Of a stretch of DNA of 64,000 nucleotides, positions 25,469 through 33,731 are shown piece after piece. The notes under the pieces are model-generated. The model searched no databases. It was not told the DNA's origin and saw only the letters and a program-made list of their open reading frames with translations. Both the position numbers and the translations under genes were made by a program. How positions within the stretch are numbered: position 1 is the stretch's first letter; each line of letters begins with the position of its first letter. The stretch is from positions 17,933 through 81,932 of the forward strand of contig JAJXZF010000069.1 in assembly GCA_021780225.1 (NCBI GenBank). The letters are read 5' to 3'. Source of the stretch: Deltaproteobacteria bacterium. Its GTDB lineage: Bacteria; Desulfobacterota; Binatia; Binatales; Binataceae.

Positions 25469-26600
25469 ATGGCGGCGACTCTGAAAGCGGTTCAGCAGAC
25501 GCAGCGTCACGGCGGCGGCCGGCTTACGCGGACACTGGTTATCACGGTTGGAGCGGTACTAGGCGGGTCGTTGCTGGCGATGATGTTGGCGCTCCATTCC
25601 GCGTCGCAGCCGGTCGCGAGCGGAACGCTCAAGGATCAAGCGGTCGCGATTCCCGACATGGCGCGTCGGCATGCAGTGGCGGAGCTCGAAGCCGACGCAA
25701 AGCCGGTCACGATGCCGACGGCGGCTCCAGTGCCAGCGCTTCCCGCGCCTCCAGTAGTCGCGCGCCAGAACAATCCCGTCGCCAGACCGCCGAGCCGGCT
25801 CGCCGAGCTTGAGCAAGACGAATTCATCAAGGCGCTCGGCGCGCCACAGATGGTCGAGTCGTTCCACAACCGCGCGCTCGACATCCCGAGTGTGCAGGCC
25901 GCGGCGGCCGGACTTTCAGGCATCCAGCAGGCGAGCAGCGATGTTGCTCCGGCAAGCCTGAAGCCGGCGCCATCGCCTTACACGGTAACCGCAGGCAGCG
26001 TGTCCGGCCGTGTTGGTCAGCGGCATCGATTCCGATCTTCCCGGCCCGGTCCTCGGGCAAGTGCGCGAGAACGTCTTCGACAGCGCGAGCGGCAGGTTCC
26101 TGCTCATCCCGCAGGGCACGCGGCTCATCGGCGCGTACCAAGCCGCACCGGCGTCCGGGCAAAGCCGCGTGCAGATCGCATGGCAGCGGCTGGTCTTTCC
26201 CGACGCGTCGAGTATGGATTTGCCGCGGATGCCGGGCGCCGACAGCGCCGGCTACTCGGGCTTCACCGACGAAGTTGATCATCACTATCTGCGCACCTTC
26301 GGCACGGCGACGCTACTCAGCCTCATCAGCGCGGGGCAGATGGTGGGACAGATGGGCGCGTTCGGCGGCGGCTACGGCTTCGCGGGACCGATGGGCTACG
26401 GCTATGCGGCACCGAGCCAATGGGCGCTGATGGGCGAGATGGGCGGTTCGGCGGCATCCTCGCAGATGGGAGCGGTCGGGCAGCAGGCGCTCCAGCAAGG
26501 CATGAACAGTTCGCCGACGATCGATATTCGGCCGGGCTACCAGTTCAACGTGATGGTGACGCAGGATCTGGTGCTGCCCGGAGCGTACCGAGGCGATTAA
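25469..26600 (+). pseudogene. trbI: TrbI (VirB10-like) with a frameshift near 26,003
   Basis: The first part (25,469 to about 26,002) encodes a cytoplasmic start, one TM helix (TLVITVGAVLGGSLLAMML), a Pro-rich periplasmic stretch and the string SPYTVTAGSV. The rest of the VirB10 barrel (LVSGIDSDLPGPVLGQV, FLLIPQGTRLIGAYQ, YQFNVMVTQDLVLPG) is in another frame from 26,010 to 26,600. Between GTG (26,000) and GTG (26,010) only 7 bases (TCCGGCC) separate the codons where the family has three codons (Val-Ile-Pro-Ala-Val). This fits a 2-base deletion. TrbI is the TonB-like bridge of the channel, so a genuine frameshift would block transfer. An assembly error is the alternative. Confidence 0.88.
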
Positions 26601-26635
26601 CCGAATCTCTGGAGTTCAGGAAAGGAGCGAGTCGC

Positions 26636-26923
26636 ATGAAGCTCAAACTGAAAGACAAAGAACCGCCTCCGGCGCAGCTCAGGCTGACGCTGCCCGGCAA
26701 CTTCAAGGCGTTAATGGACGAGTATCTGCTCTACTTGCGCGACACGTCGCAGCGCGAGGCGGAGTTGAAGGAGGTCGCGCTTGAGATGTTGCGCCAGTTC
26801 GTCGAGACGGATCGGGATTTCAGGACGTGGCGGAAAGGACGGGCGGAGTCGGAGGTTCGCGGAGTGGAGAGCGGCGTGGTGGTGGAGCGGCAGAACGGGG
26901 CGGTTGGGGCGAAAGTGTCGTAG
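26636..26923 (+). CDS. DUF2274 family conjugation-associated protein
   Basis: This 95-aa protein starts at an ATG with an AAAGGAG site 7 bases upstream. LRLTLPGNFKALMDEYLLYL and LEMLRQFVETDRDFRTWRK match DUF2274, a small protein nearly always encoded right after trbI in Tn4371-like elements. The pattern resembles a ribbon-helix-helix fold with a trailing helix, so DNA binding is possible. The function is not established. Confidence 0.75.
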   Translation: MKLKLKDKEPPPAQLRLTLPGNFKALMDEYLLYLRDTSQREAELKEVALEMLRQFVETDRDFRTWRKGRAESEVRGVESGVVVERQNGAVGAKVS

Positions 26924-26948
26924 GGCAAGATAAAGGCTTCCTCGTACC

Positions 26949-27560
26949 GTGGTGGTCAAAATGGCTGTTTTGCCGCAAAAACACTTAACTTTTTCGCCCC
27001 GTACCGCGCAAAGCGCGCCCCGTACTTTTCTGCCCGTTCTGCCGCTTGTGCTGGAAGTGCTGCTGGCTGCGCCGATTCTGGCCTTCCGGCTGCTCAATCT
27101 ACGCATCGCGTTCACCGGCAGCGCGTGCCCACCGGGCATCTACCGCGCGACCGCACTGCCGCCGGGAGACACACTGGCGCGCGGGGAATTGGTTCTGGTC
27201 TGCCTGCCGGAAAGGCTGGCGCGCTTCGCGCTCGAACGCGGCTACCTCGCGCGCGGCGCGGGTTGTGGCGACGGCATCGAGCCGGTAGGCAAACGGATCG
27301 GCGCGATCCCAGACGACGTCGTCGCCGTCGCGCCGGGTCACGTCGCAGTCGATGGCCAGCGACTTCCCAACAGCACAAGCCGCATGCGCGACAGCCAAGG
27401 CCGAACTGTTCCGCACGTCGCGTTCGGAACGCATGCGGTCAAGCCGGGCGAGGTCTGGCTGTTCGGCGAAGCGGACGCGCGAAGCTGGGACTCGCGCTAT
27501 TTCGGCGCGGTGCCGACAAGCGCGGTGCAGGCGAAACTCAAACCGGTGATCACCTGGTGA
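26949..27560 (+). CDS. traF: TraF-like conjugative signal peptidase (S26 family)
   Basis: The 203-aa protein has one N-terminal membrane helix (LPLVLEVLLAAPILAF) and an S26 catalytic domain. GSACPPGIYRA holds the nucleophile Ser, and IEPVGKRIGAIPDD holds the general-base Lys. VWLFGEADARSWDSRYFG is the conserved substrate-side motif. In RP4 TraF processes and cyclises the TrbC pilin. The listed GTG start has an ATG alternative at 26,961. It is followed 3 bp later by traD. Confidence 0.87.
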   Translation: MVVKMAVLPQKHLTFSPRTAQSAPRTFLPVLPLVLEVLLAAPILAFRLLNLRIAFTGSACPPGIYRATALPPGDTLARGELVLVCLPERLARFALERGYLARGAGCGDGIEPVGKRIGAIPDDVVAVAPGHVAVDGQRLPNSTSRMRDSQGRTVPHVAFGTHAVKPGEVWLFGEADARSWDSRYFGAVPTSAVQAKLKPVITW

Positions 27561-27563
27561 GTC

Positions 27564-27956
27564 ATGGCTGACGGATTACATACTCGCGAGCAGGGGCTCA
27601 GGCTCCATCACCTCGCCAACCTTGGCGGCCTCGTCGCGCTCGCCGGACTCGATCGCGAGCCGCCCGATTTGCTGCTTGGAGCGTTGCTCCGGATGGCCGC
27701 GAGCCTGACCGAACTTCCGGAACGCAGGCGCGCCGAGATCGCATCGCTCGGCCATCAGAAGTTCGACGAGCGCGCGAGCGCCAAGCGCGCGTGGAAGTCA
27801 TGGGCGCGGGCCAATCAGCTTCACAATCTCACCCTGTCCGACGCGCAGATTCAGCGCATCGTCGTGGCGCTCGGCGGAGCGAAAAAGGCGGGCGGCGGTG
27901 AACGGCTCTACCGGCAGATGCTGGCGCTGCTCGACGGGAGGGCGGCCAATGAATGA
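27564..27956 (+). CDS. traD: TraD family conjugal transfer protein
   Basis: This 130-aa protein has the small TraD-family (relaxosome accessory, PF06412-type) pattern: REQGLRLHHLANLGGLVALAGL, LLLGALLRMAASL and KRAWKSWA. The name is shared with, but unrelated to, the F-plasmid coupling protein. The protein probably assists relaxase assembly at oriT. The end overlaps the relaxase ATG by 8 bases. Confidence 0.8.
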   Translation: MADGLHTREQGLRLHHLANLGGLVALAGLDREPPDLLLGALLRMAASLTELPERRRAEIASLGHQKFDERASAKRAWKSWARANQLHNLTLSDAQIQRIVVALGGAKKAGGGERLYRQMLALLDGRAANE

Positions 27957-29508
27957 TCTGCTGCGCAGCGATCTGTGGATGCGCCCGCATCCGGCGGGCG
28001 TGCGCAGCGAGCGCCATCCGCACGGACCGAGGTTTTGGTGGACCGGGCTGGGCAAGCGCGGCGCGCGATCATTCCGCCAGGCCGGCCGGCTCAACACGCA
28101 ACTCGACCGGCGCGGCGCAATTACGGCCGGCCAACCGCGCGCCTATATGCAGCGCAGCGTGGTGAAGGTTTCATACTCGCGCAACACCAAGTCGGCGTCG
28201 TGGGCGGCACACGGGCGATATTTGGCCCGCGACGGCGCACAGCGCCAGGGCGAGAAGGGACTCGGCTTCAACGGCGACCGCGACGATCTCAACCTCGCCA
28301 AACTGCTCGGCGAGTGGCAGAAGGCCGGAGACGAACGGCTCTTCCGCGTCATCGTCTCGCCGGAGAACGGCGCCCGGCTCGATTTGCGCGAGCACGCGCG
28401 CGAACTGGCCGCGCAGATGGAGCGCGACCTGAACACAAAGCTTGAGTGGGCGGCGATCGACCATCACAACACCGACAATCCGCATCTCCACCTCCTCATC
28501 CGCGGACGCGACGAGCAGGGCCGGCCGCTGTCGATCGATCGCGGCTACATCCAGTCGGGCATCCGCACTCGAAGCGCCGAGATCGCCAGCCGCGAGCTTG
28601 GACTGCGCTGCGAGCGCGACTTGCTCAAGGCGCGCGGAGCCGCAGTTCGCCGCGAGCAGTTCACCGAGATCGACCGCGACCTTCTGCGCCGCGCGGGCGC
28701 GAAGCATGTCGTCAGCTTCGACGGCAGGCAGCCGCGCGGTGACGCGGCGCGCGAGCGGCGGGCGCAAGAAATCGCGCGGCTCAAGTTCCTGGGTCGTATG
28801 GGCCTTGCCCGCAAGATCGACTCGGCAAGCTGGAAGCTCGCGCCGAATCTGGAGCGCACGCTTCGTGAGCGCCAGCTCGCCATCGACATCATCAAGAGCC
28901 GCGCGCGCCATCGCGACCAGATGCTCGATAAGCGCGCGCCGCTGGCCGTCACGAAACTCGCGCCCGGCCAGGAGCTAACCGGGCGCGTGGTCGGAACGGG
29001 CCTCGAGAACGAGACGCGCGACCGCCGCTACCTGATGCTCGAAGCGACCGACGGCAAGCTCCACTACCTGCAGCAGACGCCGGCAATCATCCGCGCGCGC
29101 GGCGAGGGAAAGATCGCCGCCGGCGAGGTCGTCACACTCGAAGGGCGCGAGTTCGACAAGGACGCGCGCAAAGTCCGTTACATCCGCGTCGAGCAGCACG
29201 GCGCGCTGCGCTCGATGCAGACGGACAAGCAGATCGGCAACCGGCTCGACCTTGAGACGCTCAAGACCATCGAGCGCGACGGCAGGATCGATTCGCATGG
29301 CTGGAAAGGGTTTGCCGGCAAGTGGCGGCAGGCGATGAACGACCGCGTGCCGGTGCTGGAGCAGGCCGGGCTAATCGTCCGCAATCACTCCGCCAGCCGC
29401 GATTACTTCGTGCCGCCCGGAGCGGAGCAGAAACTTCGCGCCGAGATCGCGGCGCGCGAGCAGCGCGAACACAAGCGACAACAACACGGAAAGGAGCGTA
29501 CACGCTGA
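27949..29508 (+). CDS. VirD2-like relaxase (DUF3363 family)
   Basis: This 519-aa protein starts at an ATG overlapping traD, with GGGAGG upstream; the longer frame from 27,898 is not needed. DHHNTDNPHLHLLIRG (about 171-186) is the His-rich metal-binding motif of relaxases. A Tyr-containing N-terminal region (KVSYSRNTKSA) is a candidate nicking site. The long C-terminal part with QELTGRVVGTGLENETRDR is typical of DUF3363 relaxases. It nicks oriT and pilots the strand through the channel. The traG ATG overlaps its last base. Confidence 0.88.
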   Translation: MNDLLRSDLWMRPHPAGVRSERHPHGPRFWWTGLGKRGARSFRQAGRLNTQLDRRGAITAGQPRAYMQRSVVKVSYSRNTKSASWAAHGRYLARDGAQRQGEKGLGFNGDRDDLNLAKLLGEWQKAGDERLFRVIVSPENGARLDLREHARELAAQMERDLNTKLEWAAIDHHNTDNPHLHLLIRGRDEQGRPLSIDRGYIQSGIRTRSAEIASRELGLRCERDLLKARGAAVRREQFTEIDRDLLRRAGAKHVVSFDGRQPRGDAARERRAQEIARLKFLGRMGLARKIDSASWKLAPNLERTLRERQLAIDIIKSRARHRDQMLDKRAPLAVTKLAPGQELTGRVVGTGLENETRDRRYLMLEATDGKLHYLQQTPAIIRARGEGKIAAGEVVTLEGREFDKDARKVRYIRVEQHGALRSMQTDKQIGNRLDLETLKTIERDGRIDSHGWKGFAGKWRQAMNDRVPVLEQAGLIVRNHSASRDYFVPPGAEQKLRAEIAAREQREHKRQQHGKERTR

Positions 29509-31418
29509 TGGCTGCAACATCTCTACCGTACCGGCCGCCGGGTAATCCGGCGCAAAATAAGATAACGGCGGTCGTCGCCGTCACGGCCGGGCTGATCGCC
29601 TTTCTGGCGCTGTGGACGGCCACCCAGAGAGCCGCCGCGATGCTCGGCTACGCGACCCCTCTCGGCCAACCGGTCGCGACGCTCCCTCTATTCGGACCGC
29701 TTTACGCCCCATGGGCGATCCTGCTGTGGGCTTGGAAGTGGCGCGACGCCGGCGAGGCAAGTGCGGTATTCGCCAGCGCCATGCGGCTCTTCGAGTACCC
29801 GTCGATCGCGGCGGCGCTGCTGGCGATGGGCGCGGCGCGGCTGGTCCGTGGAATTTCGCCGCGCATCCACGACCTGCACGGTTCCGCCCATTGGATCACC
29901 AACCGGGAGGTTAAGGCCACCGCCCTTCTGAACAACGATGGCGTCTACCTCGGCACGTGGAACGGCAAGTTTCTTCGCCACGGGGGCTCCGAGCACGTAC
30001 TCGCGTTCGCTCCGAGTCGCAGCGGCAAAGGCGTCGGTCTTGTGATTCCTACGCTTTTGACCTGGCCGGACAACGTCATGGTCCACGACATCAAGTGCGA
30101 GAACTGGGAGAAAACCGCCGGCTGGCGCCAGCACCAACTCGGAAGCCTGTGTCTCAGATTCGACCCGACCTGCACTGACGGAACCGCGGCCCGTTTCAAT
30201 CCTCTTGCCGAAGTCCGCACCGGTCCGCTGGAAGTGAAGGACGCTCAGAACATCGCCGACATTCTGATCGATCCCGCAGGAAATACGCCGCGCGACCACT
30301 GGGACCTGACCGGCCACGACCTGCTGGTGGGAGTGATCCTCCACGTCATCTACGCCGAATCGAACAAGACGCTGGCCGGATGTCTCAACTTCCTCAACCC
30401 GCCGGACCGCGACCAGGAGACCGTTCTCCGCTCGATGATCGATACGCGCCTGAGCCACCAGCTCACCCACGAGGTCGTCGCGGGAGCCGCGCAGGCGGTC
30501 CTGAGCAAAGCCCCCAACGAGCGCGCGTCGGTGCTGAGCACGGCGACGCGATGTCTCTCGCTCTACCGGGATCCAATCGTGGTCGCGAACACCGCAGAAT
30601 CCGACTTCGCGGTGAAGGATCTGATCTCGCACGAGCGGCTCATAAGCCTCTATCTGACCGTTCCGCCTTCCGATCTGGCGCGCACTCGACCGCTGATGCG
30701 GCTGATTCTCGCGCAGACCGTCCAGCGGCTGATGGAGCGTCCGCCCGGGCGAGACGACGGCCGCGCTACGCGCCGCCTCCTGCTCATGCTCGACGAGTTT
30801 CCGGCGCTGGGACGATTGGACTTCCTGCAGACGGCCCTGTCCTACGCCGCCGGCTACGGCATTAAGGCGTATCTGATCGCGCAGGACCTGAGCCAGCTCT
30901 ACGCCGCGTACGGACACGATGAGTCGATCATCAGCAATTGCAAGGTGCGCGTGGCGTACACGCCCAACAAGATCGAGACGGCGCGCCTCGTCTCCGAGAT
31001 GGCCGGCGTCACCACCGTGCATCACGAACACCGCACGCGCTCTTCAAACGGGACGACGGTCTCCGAGCCGGCGATGCGCCGTCCCCTGCTGACGCCCGAC
31101 GAGGTGATGCGCCTGCCAGAAGACGCGGCCCTCGTCTTCGTCGCAGGGCATGCGCCGATCTATGCGAACAAGCTTCGCTATTACGAGAATGCCGAACTGA
31201 GCGCGCGATCCGGCATTGCGGCCCCCGTCCACTCGGACCGAATCGAGCACGGGCATCAAGCCCAAGAACCGCCAAAGTCCCTCATCACGAACGGCAACGG
31301 CACAGATGCAAACGGCACGAACGGAAATGGAGCAGTGTCTCACGCCGACCAGGGCGGAGGCGGCGCCCGCGAGCGGGATAAGGGCAACGAGCTTACCAAG
31401 GAGTGGCCGTTCAAGTGA
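29508..31418 (+). CDS. traG: TraG/VirD4 type IV coupling protein
   Basis: This 636-aa protein has an N-terminal membrane region with several hydrophobic helices (to about residue 115) followed by a RecA-like ATPase. APSRSGKGV (about 168-176) is Walker A and LLMLDEFPALG (about 426-436) is Walker B. FAVKDLISHERLISLYLTVPP and AYTPNKIETARLVSEMAG are VirD4 landmarks. It recruits the relaxosome to the secretion channel at the inner membrane. The C-terminal 60 residues are Asn/Gly-rich and low-complexity (NGNGTDANGTNGNG). The start overlaps the relaxase stop by one base; the longer frame from 29,322 is a shadow. Confidence 0.94.
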   Translation: MAATSLPYRPPGNPAQNKITAVVAVTAGLIAFLALWTATQRAAAMLGYATPLGQPVATLPLFGPLYAPWAILLWAWKWRDAGEASAVFASAMRLFEYPSIAAALLAMGAARLVRGISPRIHDLHGSAHWITNREVKATALLNNDGVYLGTWNGKFLRHGGSEHVLAFAPSRSGKGVGLVIPTLLTWPDNVMVHDIKCENWEKTAGWRQHQLGSLCLRFDPTCTDGTAARFNPLAEVRTGPLEVKDAQNIADILIDPAGNTPRDHWDLTGHDLLVGVILHVIYAESNKTLAGCLNFLNPPDRDQETVLRSMIDTRLSHQLTHEVVAGAAQAVLSKAPNERASVLSTATRCLSLYRDPIVVANTAESDFAVKDLISHERLISLYLTVPPSDLARTRPLMRLILAQTVQRLMERPPGRDDGRATRRLLLMLDEFPALGRLDFLQTALSYAAGYGIKAYLIAQDLSQLYAAYGHDESIISNCKVRVAYTPNKIETARLVSEMAGVTTVHHEHRTRSSNGTTVSEPAMRRPLLTPDEVMRLPEDAALVFVAGHAPIYANKLRYYENAELSARSGIAAPVHSDRIEHGHQAQEPPKSLITNGNGTDANGTNGNGAVSHADQGGGGARERDKGNELTKEWPFK

Positions 31419-31927
31419 GAAAGCCCGCACACGAAGTCTCCTGCTACTTGACGCAGGCCGAGGCCAGAGAGCTGCGGGAAGAGGCCGCCGCGCGCCATCT
31501 CTCGCTGTCGCGCCACCTGCGCCAATGCCTGCTCCACTACCGCGCGCTCAGCGCCGGGGCGGACGGCGGGATGCGGCAGCTTTCGATCGCGCTCTCCGAC
31601 ATTGAGGCCCGCCTCGCGCGCAGCGTCGAGACGCAGAGCAAACGGATAAGCGCGCTCTATCGCGAGCAACAAGTGCTGTTCGCCATGATTGACCGGCTCG
31701 CCTTCATTCTCTCCGTACATACGCCGGAAGTTCCCGACGAGCTGCGCAACGCCGCGCTGGCTGCCGGCACGCGGCTCTACAATCACTGGCGCAGCGCCGT
31801 GATGGAGATGACGGAAGGCGGCGCGTCGCTCGACTCTCTCAACCGGGTCAATGGATCCGCCGCGGAACCGGCGGAACAGGAGGAAGCGGATGAGCCTGCA
31901 GGCGATTCAATCGACGCGGCTCGATGA
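31415..31927 (+). CDS. CopG/RHH-like protein between traG and trbB
   Basis: This protein of about 170 aa is in the position of the CopG-family protein of Tn4371-like operons. SCYLTQAEARELREEAAARH and LSLSRHLRQCLLHYRAL suit a ribbon-helix-helix N-terminus. A helical middle (IEARLARSVETQSKRIS) and an acidic tail follow. GTG 31,415 overlaps the traG stop (GTGA) and has AAGGAG 11 bases upstream; a GTG at 31,403 is the longer alternative. It may bind DNA near oriT, but this is not shown. The end overlaps trbB by 38 bases. Confidence 0.65.
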   Translation: MRKPAHEVSCYLTQAEARELREEAAARHLSLSRHLRQCLLHYRALSAGADGGMRQLSIALSDIEARLARSVETQSKRISALYREQQVLFAMIDRLAFILSVHTPEVPDELRNAALAAGTRLYNHWRSAVMEMTEGGASLDSLNRVNGSAAEPAEQEEADEPAGDSIDAAR

Positions 31928-32849
31928 ACGGCTCCGCCGCGAGCTGGGCCCGGCGGTGCTCGCCGCGCTCGACGATCCCGACGTGATCGAGATCATCCTT
32001 AACCCCGACGGCCGCCTCTGGGTGGAGTCGCATAGTCATGGAATGCACGCGACCCAAATAACCATGCCAGCCGTTCAGGCCGAACGGCTCATCGGCACGG
32101 TCGCTTTTGCGCTTCACACCGTCGCCAACGACGCGCATCCGGTCATCGAATGCGAGCTGCCGCTCGATGGGAGCCGCTTCACCGGTTGGCTCCCGCCGGT
32201 AGCCAGCGCCCCGGCTTTCGTGATCCGCAAGCACGCCCGCCTCATCCATACGCTGGGGAATTATGTGCGCGATCGAATCATAACAGCCGCGCAGGCCGAT
32301 GCGTTCCGCGACGCGATCGCGGCCCGCGAGAACATCGTGCTGGCTGGCGGCACCGGCTCGGGCAAGACCACGCTCGCCAACGCACTCATTCACGAGATGG
32401 TCGACGCCAGCGGCGAGAGCGAGCGCTTCATCATTATCGAAGACACTCGCGAGCTTCAGTGCGATGCGTCCAACGTGATGCAGCTTCACACCTCGGCCGC
32501 AGCCGATCTCACCTTTCTCACCCGCACCACGATGCGCGCGCGGCCCGACCGGATCATTATCGGCGAGGTCCGCGGGGCCGAAGCTCTTGGACTGCTCAAG
32601 GCCTGGAATACAGGTCACCCCGGCGGCGTCACCACCGTGCACTCCAACGGAGCCGCGGCGGCGCTGGTCAGGCTTTCGAGCCTCGTCCAGGAAGCCAACG
32701 TCCCACCGCAGCCGGAACTGATCGCCGAGACCGTCCATCTGCTCGCCTTTATAGCCCGCACGCCCAATGGCCGGCGCGTCACCCAAATGGCCCGCGTCGT
32801 CGGCTACGATTCGTCTCACGGCTTCAAACTCACCCCGCTGGAGGGCTAA
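31890..32849 (+). CDS. trbB: TrbB (VirB11-like) secretion ATPase
   Basis: This 319-aa protein starts at ATG 31,890 behind CAGGAGG. An N-terminal domain (IIEIILNPDGRLWVES region) precedes the hexameric ATPase. GGTGSGKTTLANA (about 152-164) is Walker A, IIGEVRGAEALGLLKAWNTGH holds Walker B, and VTTVHSNGAAAAL has the sensor-like His. It drives pilus assembly and substrate transfer from the cytoplasmic side. Overlap with the preceding gene suggests coupling. Confidence 0.95.
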   Translation: MSLQAIQSTRLDERLRRELGPAVLAALDDPDVIEIILNPDGRLWVESHSHGMHATQITMPAVQAERLIGTVAFALHTVANDAHPVIECELPLDGSRFTGWLPPVASAPAFVIRKHARLIHTLGNYVRDRIITAAQADAFRDAIAARENIVLAGGTGSGKTTLANALIHEMVDASGESERFIIIEDTRELQCDASNVMQLHTSAAADLTFLTRTTMRARPDRIIIGEVRGAEALGLLKAWNTGHPGGVTTVHSNGAAAALVRLSSLVQEANVPPQPELIAETVHLLAFIARTPNGRRVTQMARVVGYDSSHGFKLTPLEG

Positions 32850-32851
32850 CC

Positions 32852-33028
32852 ATGAATCTCCAATTCCTGTTGCTCAGTCTGCTCAGTGACCTCGCTTTCT
32901 CTGCCACGCTGTTCGGAATCAAGGAACGGCGCCAGGCGATTTTTTTTGACTTGATCGCATTGGGAAGTCTCTTCCCACTCATGCCCTGGACACTCTCGTT
33001 GGCCCTCAATTTCAAAATGTGGATTTGA
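32852..33028 (+). CDS. Small hydrophobic protein in the trb operon
   Basis: This possible 58-aa protein starts 2 bp after trbB. It has two hydrophobic stretches (MNLQFLLLSLLSDLAF and FFDLIALGSLFPLMPW) and a basic turn between them (KERRQ), so it would be a two-span inner-membrane peptide. It has no recognised family and only a weak ribosome site. The frame is open and fits the tight spacing of the operon, which is the main support. Confidence 0.4.
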   Translation: MNLQFLLLSLLSDLAFSATLFGIKERRQAIFFDLIALGSLFPLMPWTLSLALNFKMWI

Positions 33029-33057
33029 CCGAGAATTTCAAAAAGGAGGCGTGCAAA

Positions 33058-33402
33058 ATGCCGCACCCGAGAATCTTTTCGAAATTCGCGAAGTGGATCA
33101 GATGGATCGCGTACGCATACGGGGTCGTCACGATAGCGTGGCCGGCGCAGGCGCTGGCCACCACCGGCATCGGCGTCCTGCCGTGGGACCAGGCGCTCAA
33201 CACCATCCAGATGGATATGCAGGGCACCGTCGCCCACGCCGCGACCACCATCGCGGTCATCGCGGCCGGCCTCACCTGGACTTTCACCGAGCATGGCACC
33301 GGCGCGCGCAAGATGTCGGCGGTCGCGCTGGGCGGCGCCGGCGCGCTCGGCGCAACCCAGCTCATGCTGGCGCTCTTCCCCTTCGCGCCGGCGATCCTCT
33401 GA
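33058..33402 (+). CDS. trbC: TrbC (VirB2-like) prepilin
   Basis: The 114-aa protein starts at ATG 33,058 with GGAGG 8 bases upstream; an in-frame ATG at 33,019 overlaps the small gene before it. It has a signal with WPAQALA, then two hydrophobic helices (AHAATTIAVIAAGLTWTF and AVALGGAGALGATQLMLALF) as in VirB2/TrbC pilins. In RP4 the mature pilin is cyclised by TraF, whose homolog is in this operon. trbD follows with a three-base overlap. Confidence 0.88.
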   Translation: MPHPRIFSKFAKWIRWIAYAYGVVTIAWPAQALATTGIGVLPWDQALNTIQMDMQGTVAHAATTIAVIAAGLTWTFTEHGTGARKMSAVALGGAGALGATQLMLALFPFAPAIL

Positions 33403-33728
33403 TGGACCTGCAACGCACGCCGATCCATCAGTCGCTGGTCCGGCCAATCCTGCTGGCCGGCGCCGAGCGGCGGCTCGCGATCCTCAACTGGCTCTTCATG
33501 GCCGCCCTCATCTTCGGCGTCGGGCTTCATCTCTACACGCTCGCGCTGGCGACGCTGCTCGGCACGGTCGGCCACTGGGGACTCAGGCAGGCGGCCAAGT
33601 TCGACCCGCAACTCAGCGAAGTCTATGTCCGCCATCTCCACTACCAGCGTTTCTACCCGCCGCGCGCAGAGGTGACGGCGCGAGCCGCGCCGATCCATCC
33701 GGCGGTTCCGCAAATCCGAAGGTACTGA
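33402..33728 (+). CDS. trbD: TrbD (VirB3-like) protein
   Basis: This 108-aa protein starts at an ATG overlapping the trbC stop (TGATG). It has TPIHQSLVRPILLAGAERRL, typical of TrbD, followed by one or two membrane helices (ILNWLFMAALIFGVG) and PQLSEVYVRHLHYQRFY. VirB3 proteins associate with the VirB4 ATPase at the inner membrane. trbE starts 3 bp downstream. Confidence 0.9.
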   Translation: MDLQRTPIHQSLVRPILLAGAERRLAILNWLFMAALIFGVGLHLYTLALATLLGTVGHWGLRQAAKFDPQLSEVYVRHLHYQRFYPPRAEVTARAAPIHPAVPQIRRY

Positions 33729-33731
33729 ACC

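Noticed and set aside
29688..31031. 447-aa minus-strand open frame
   Set aside because: Antisense of traG; no domain pattern and the sense frame has complete Walker motifs.
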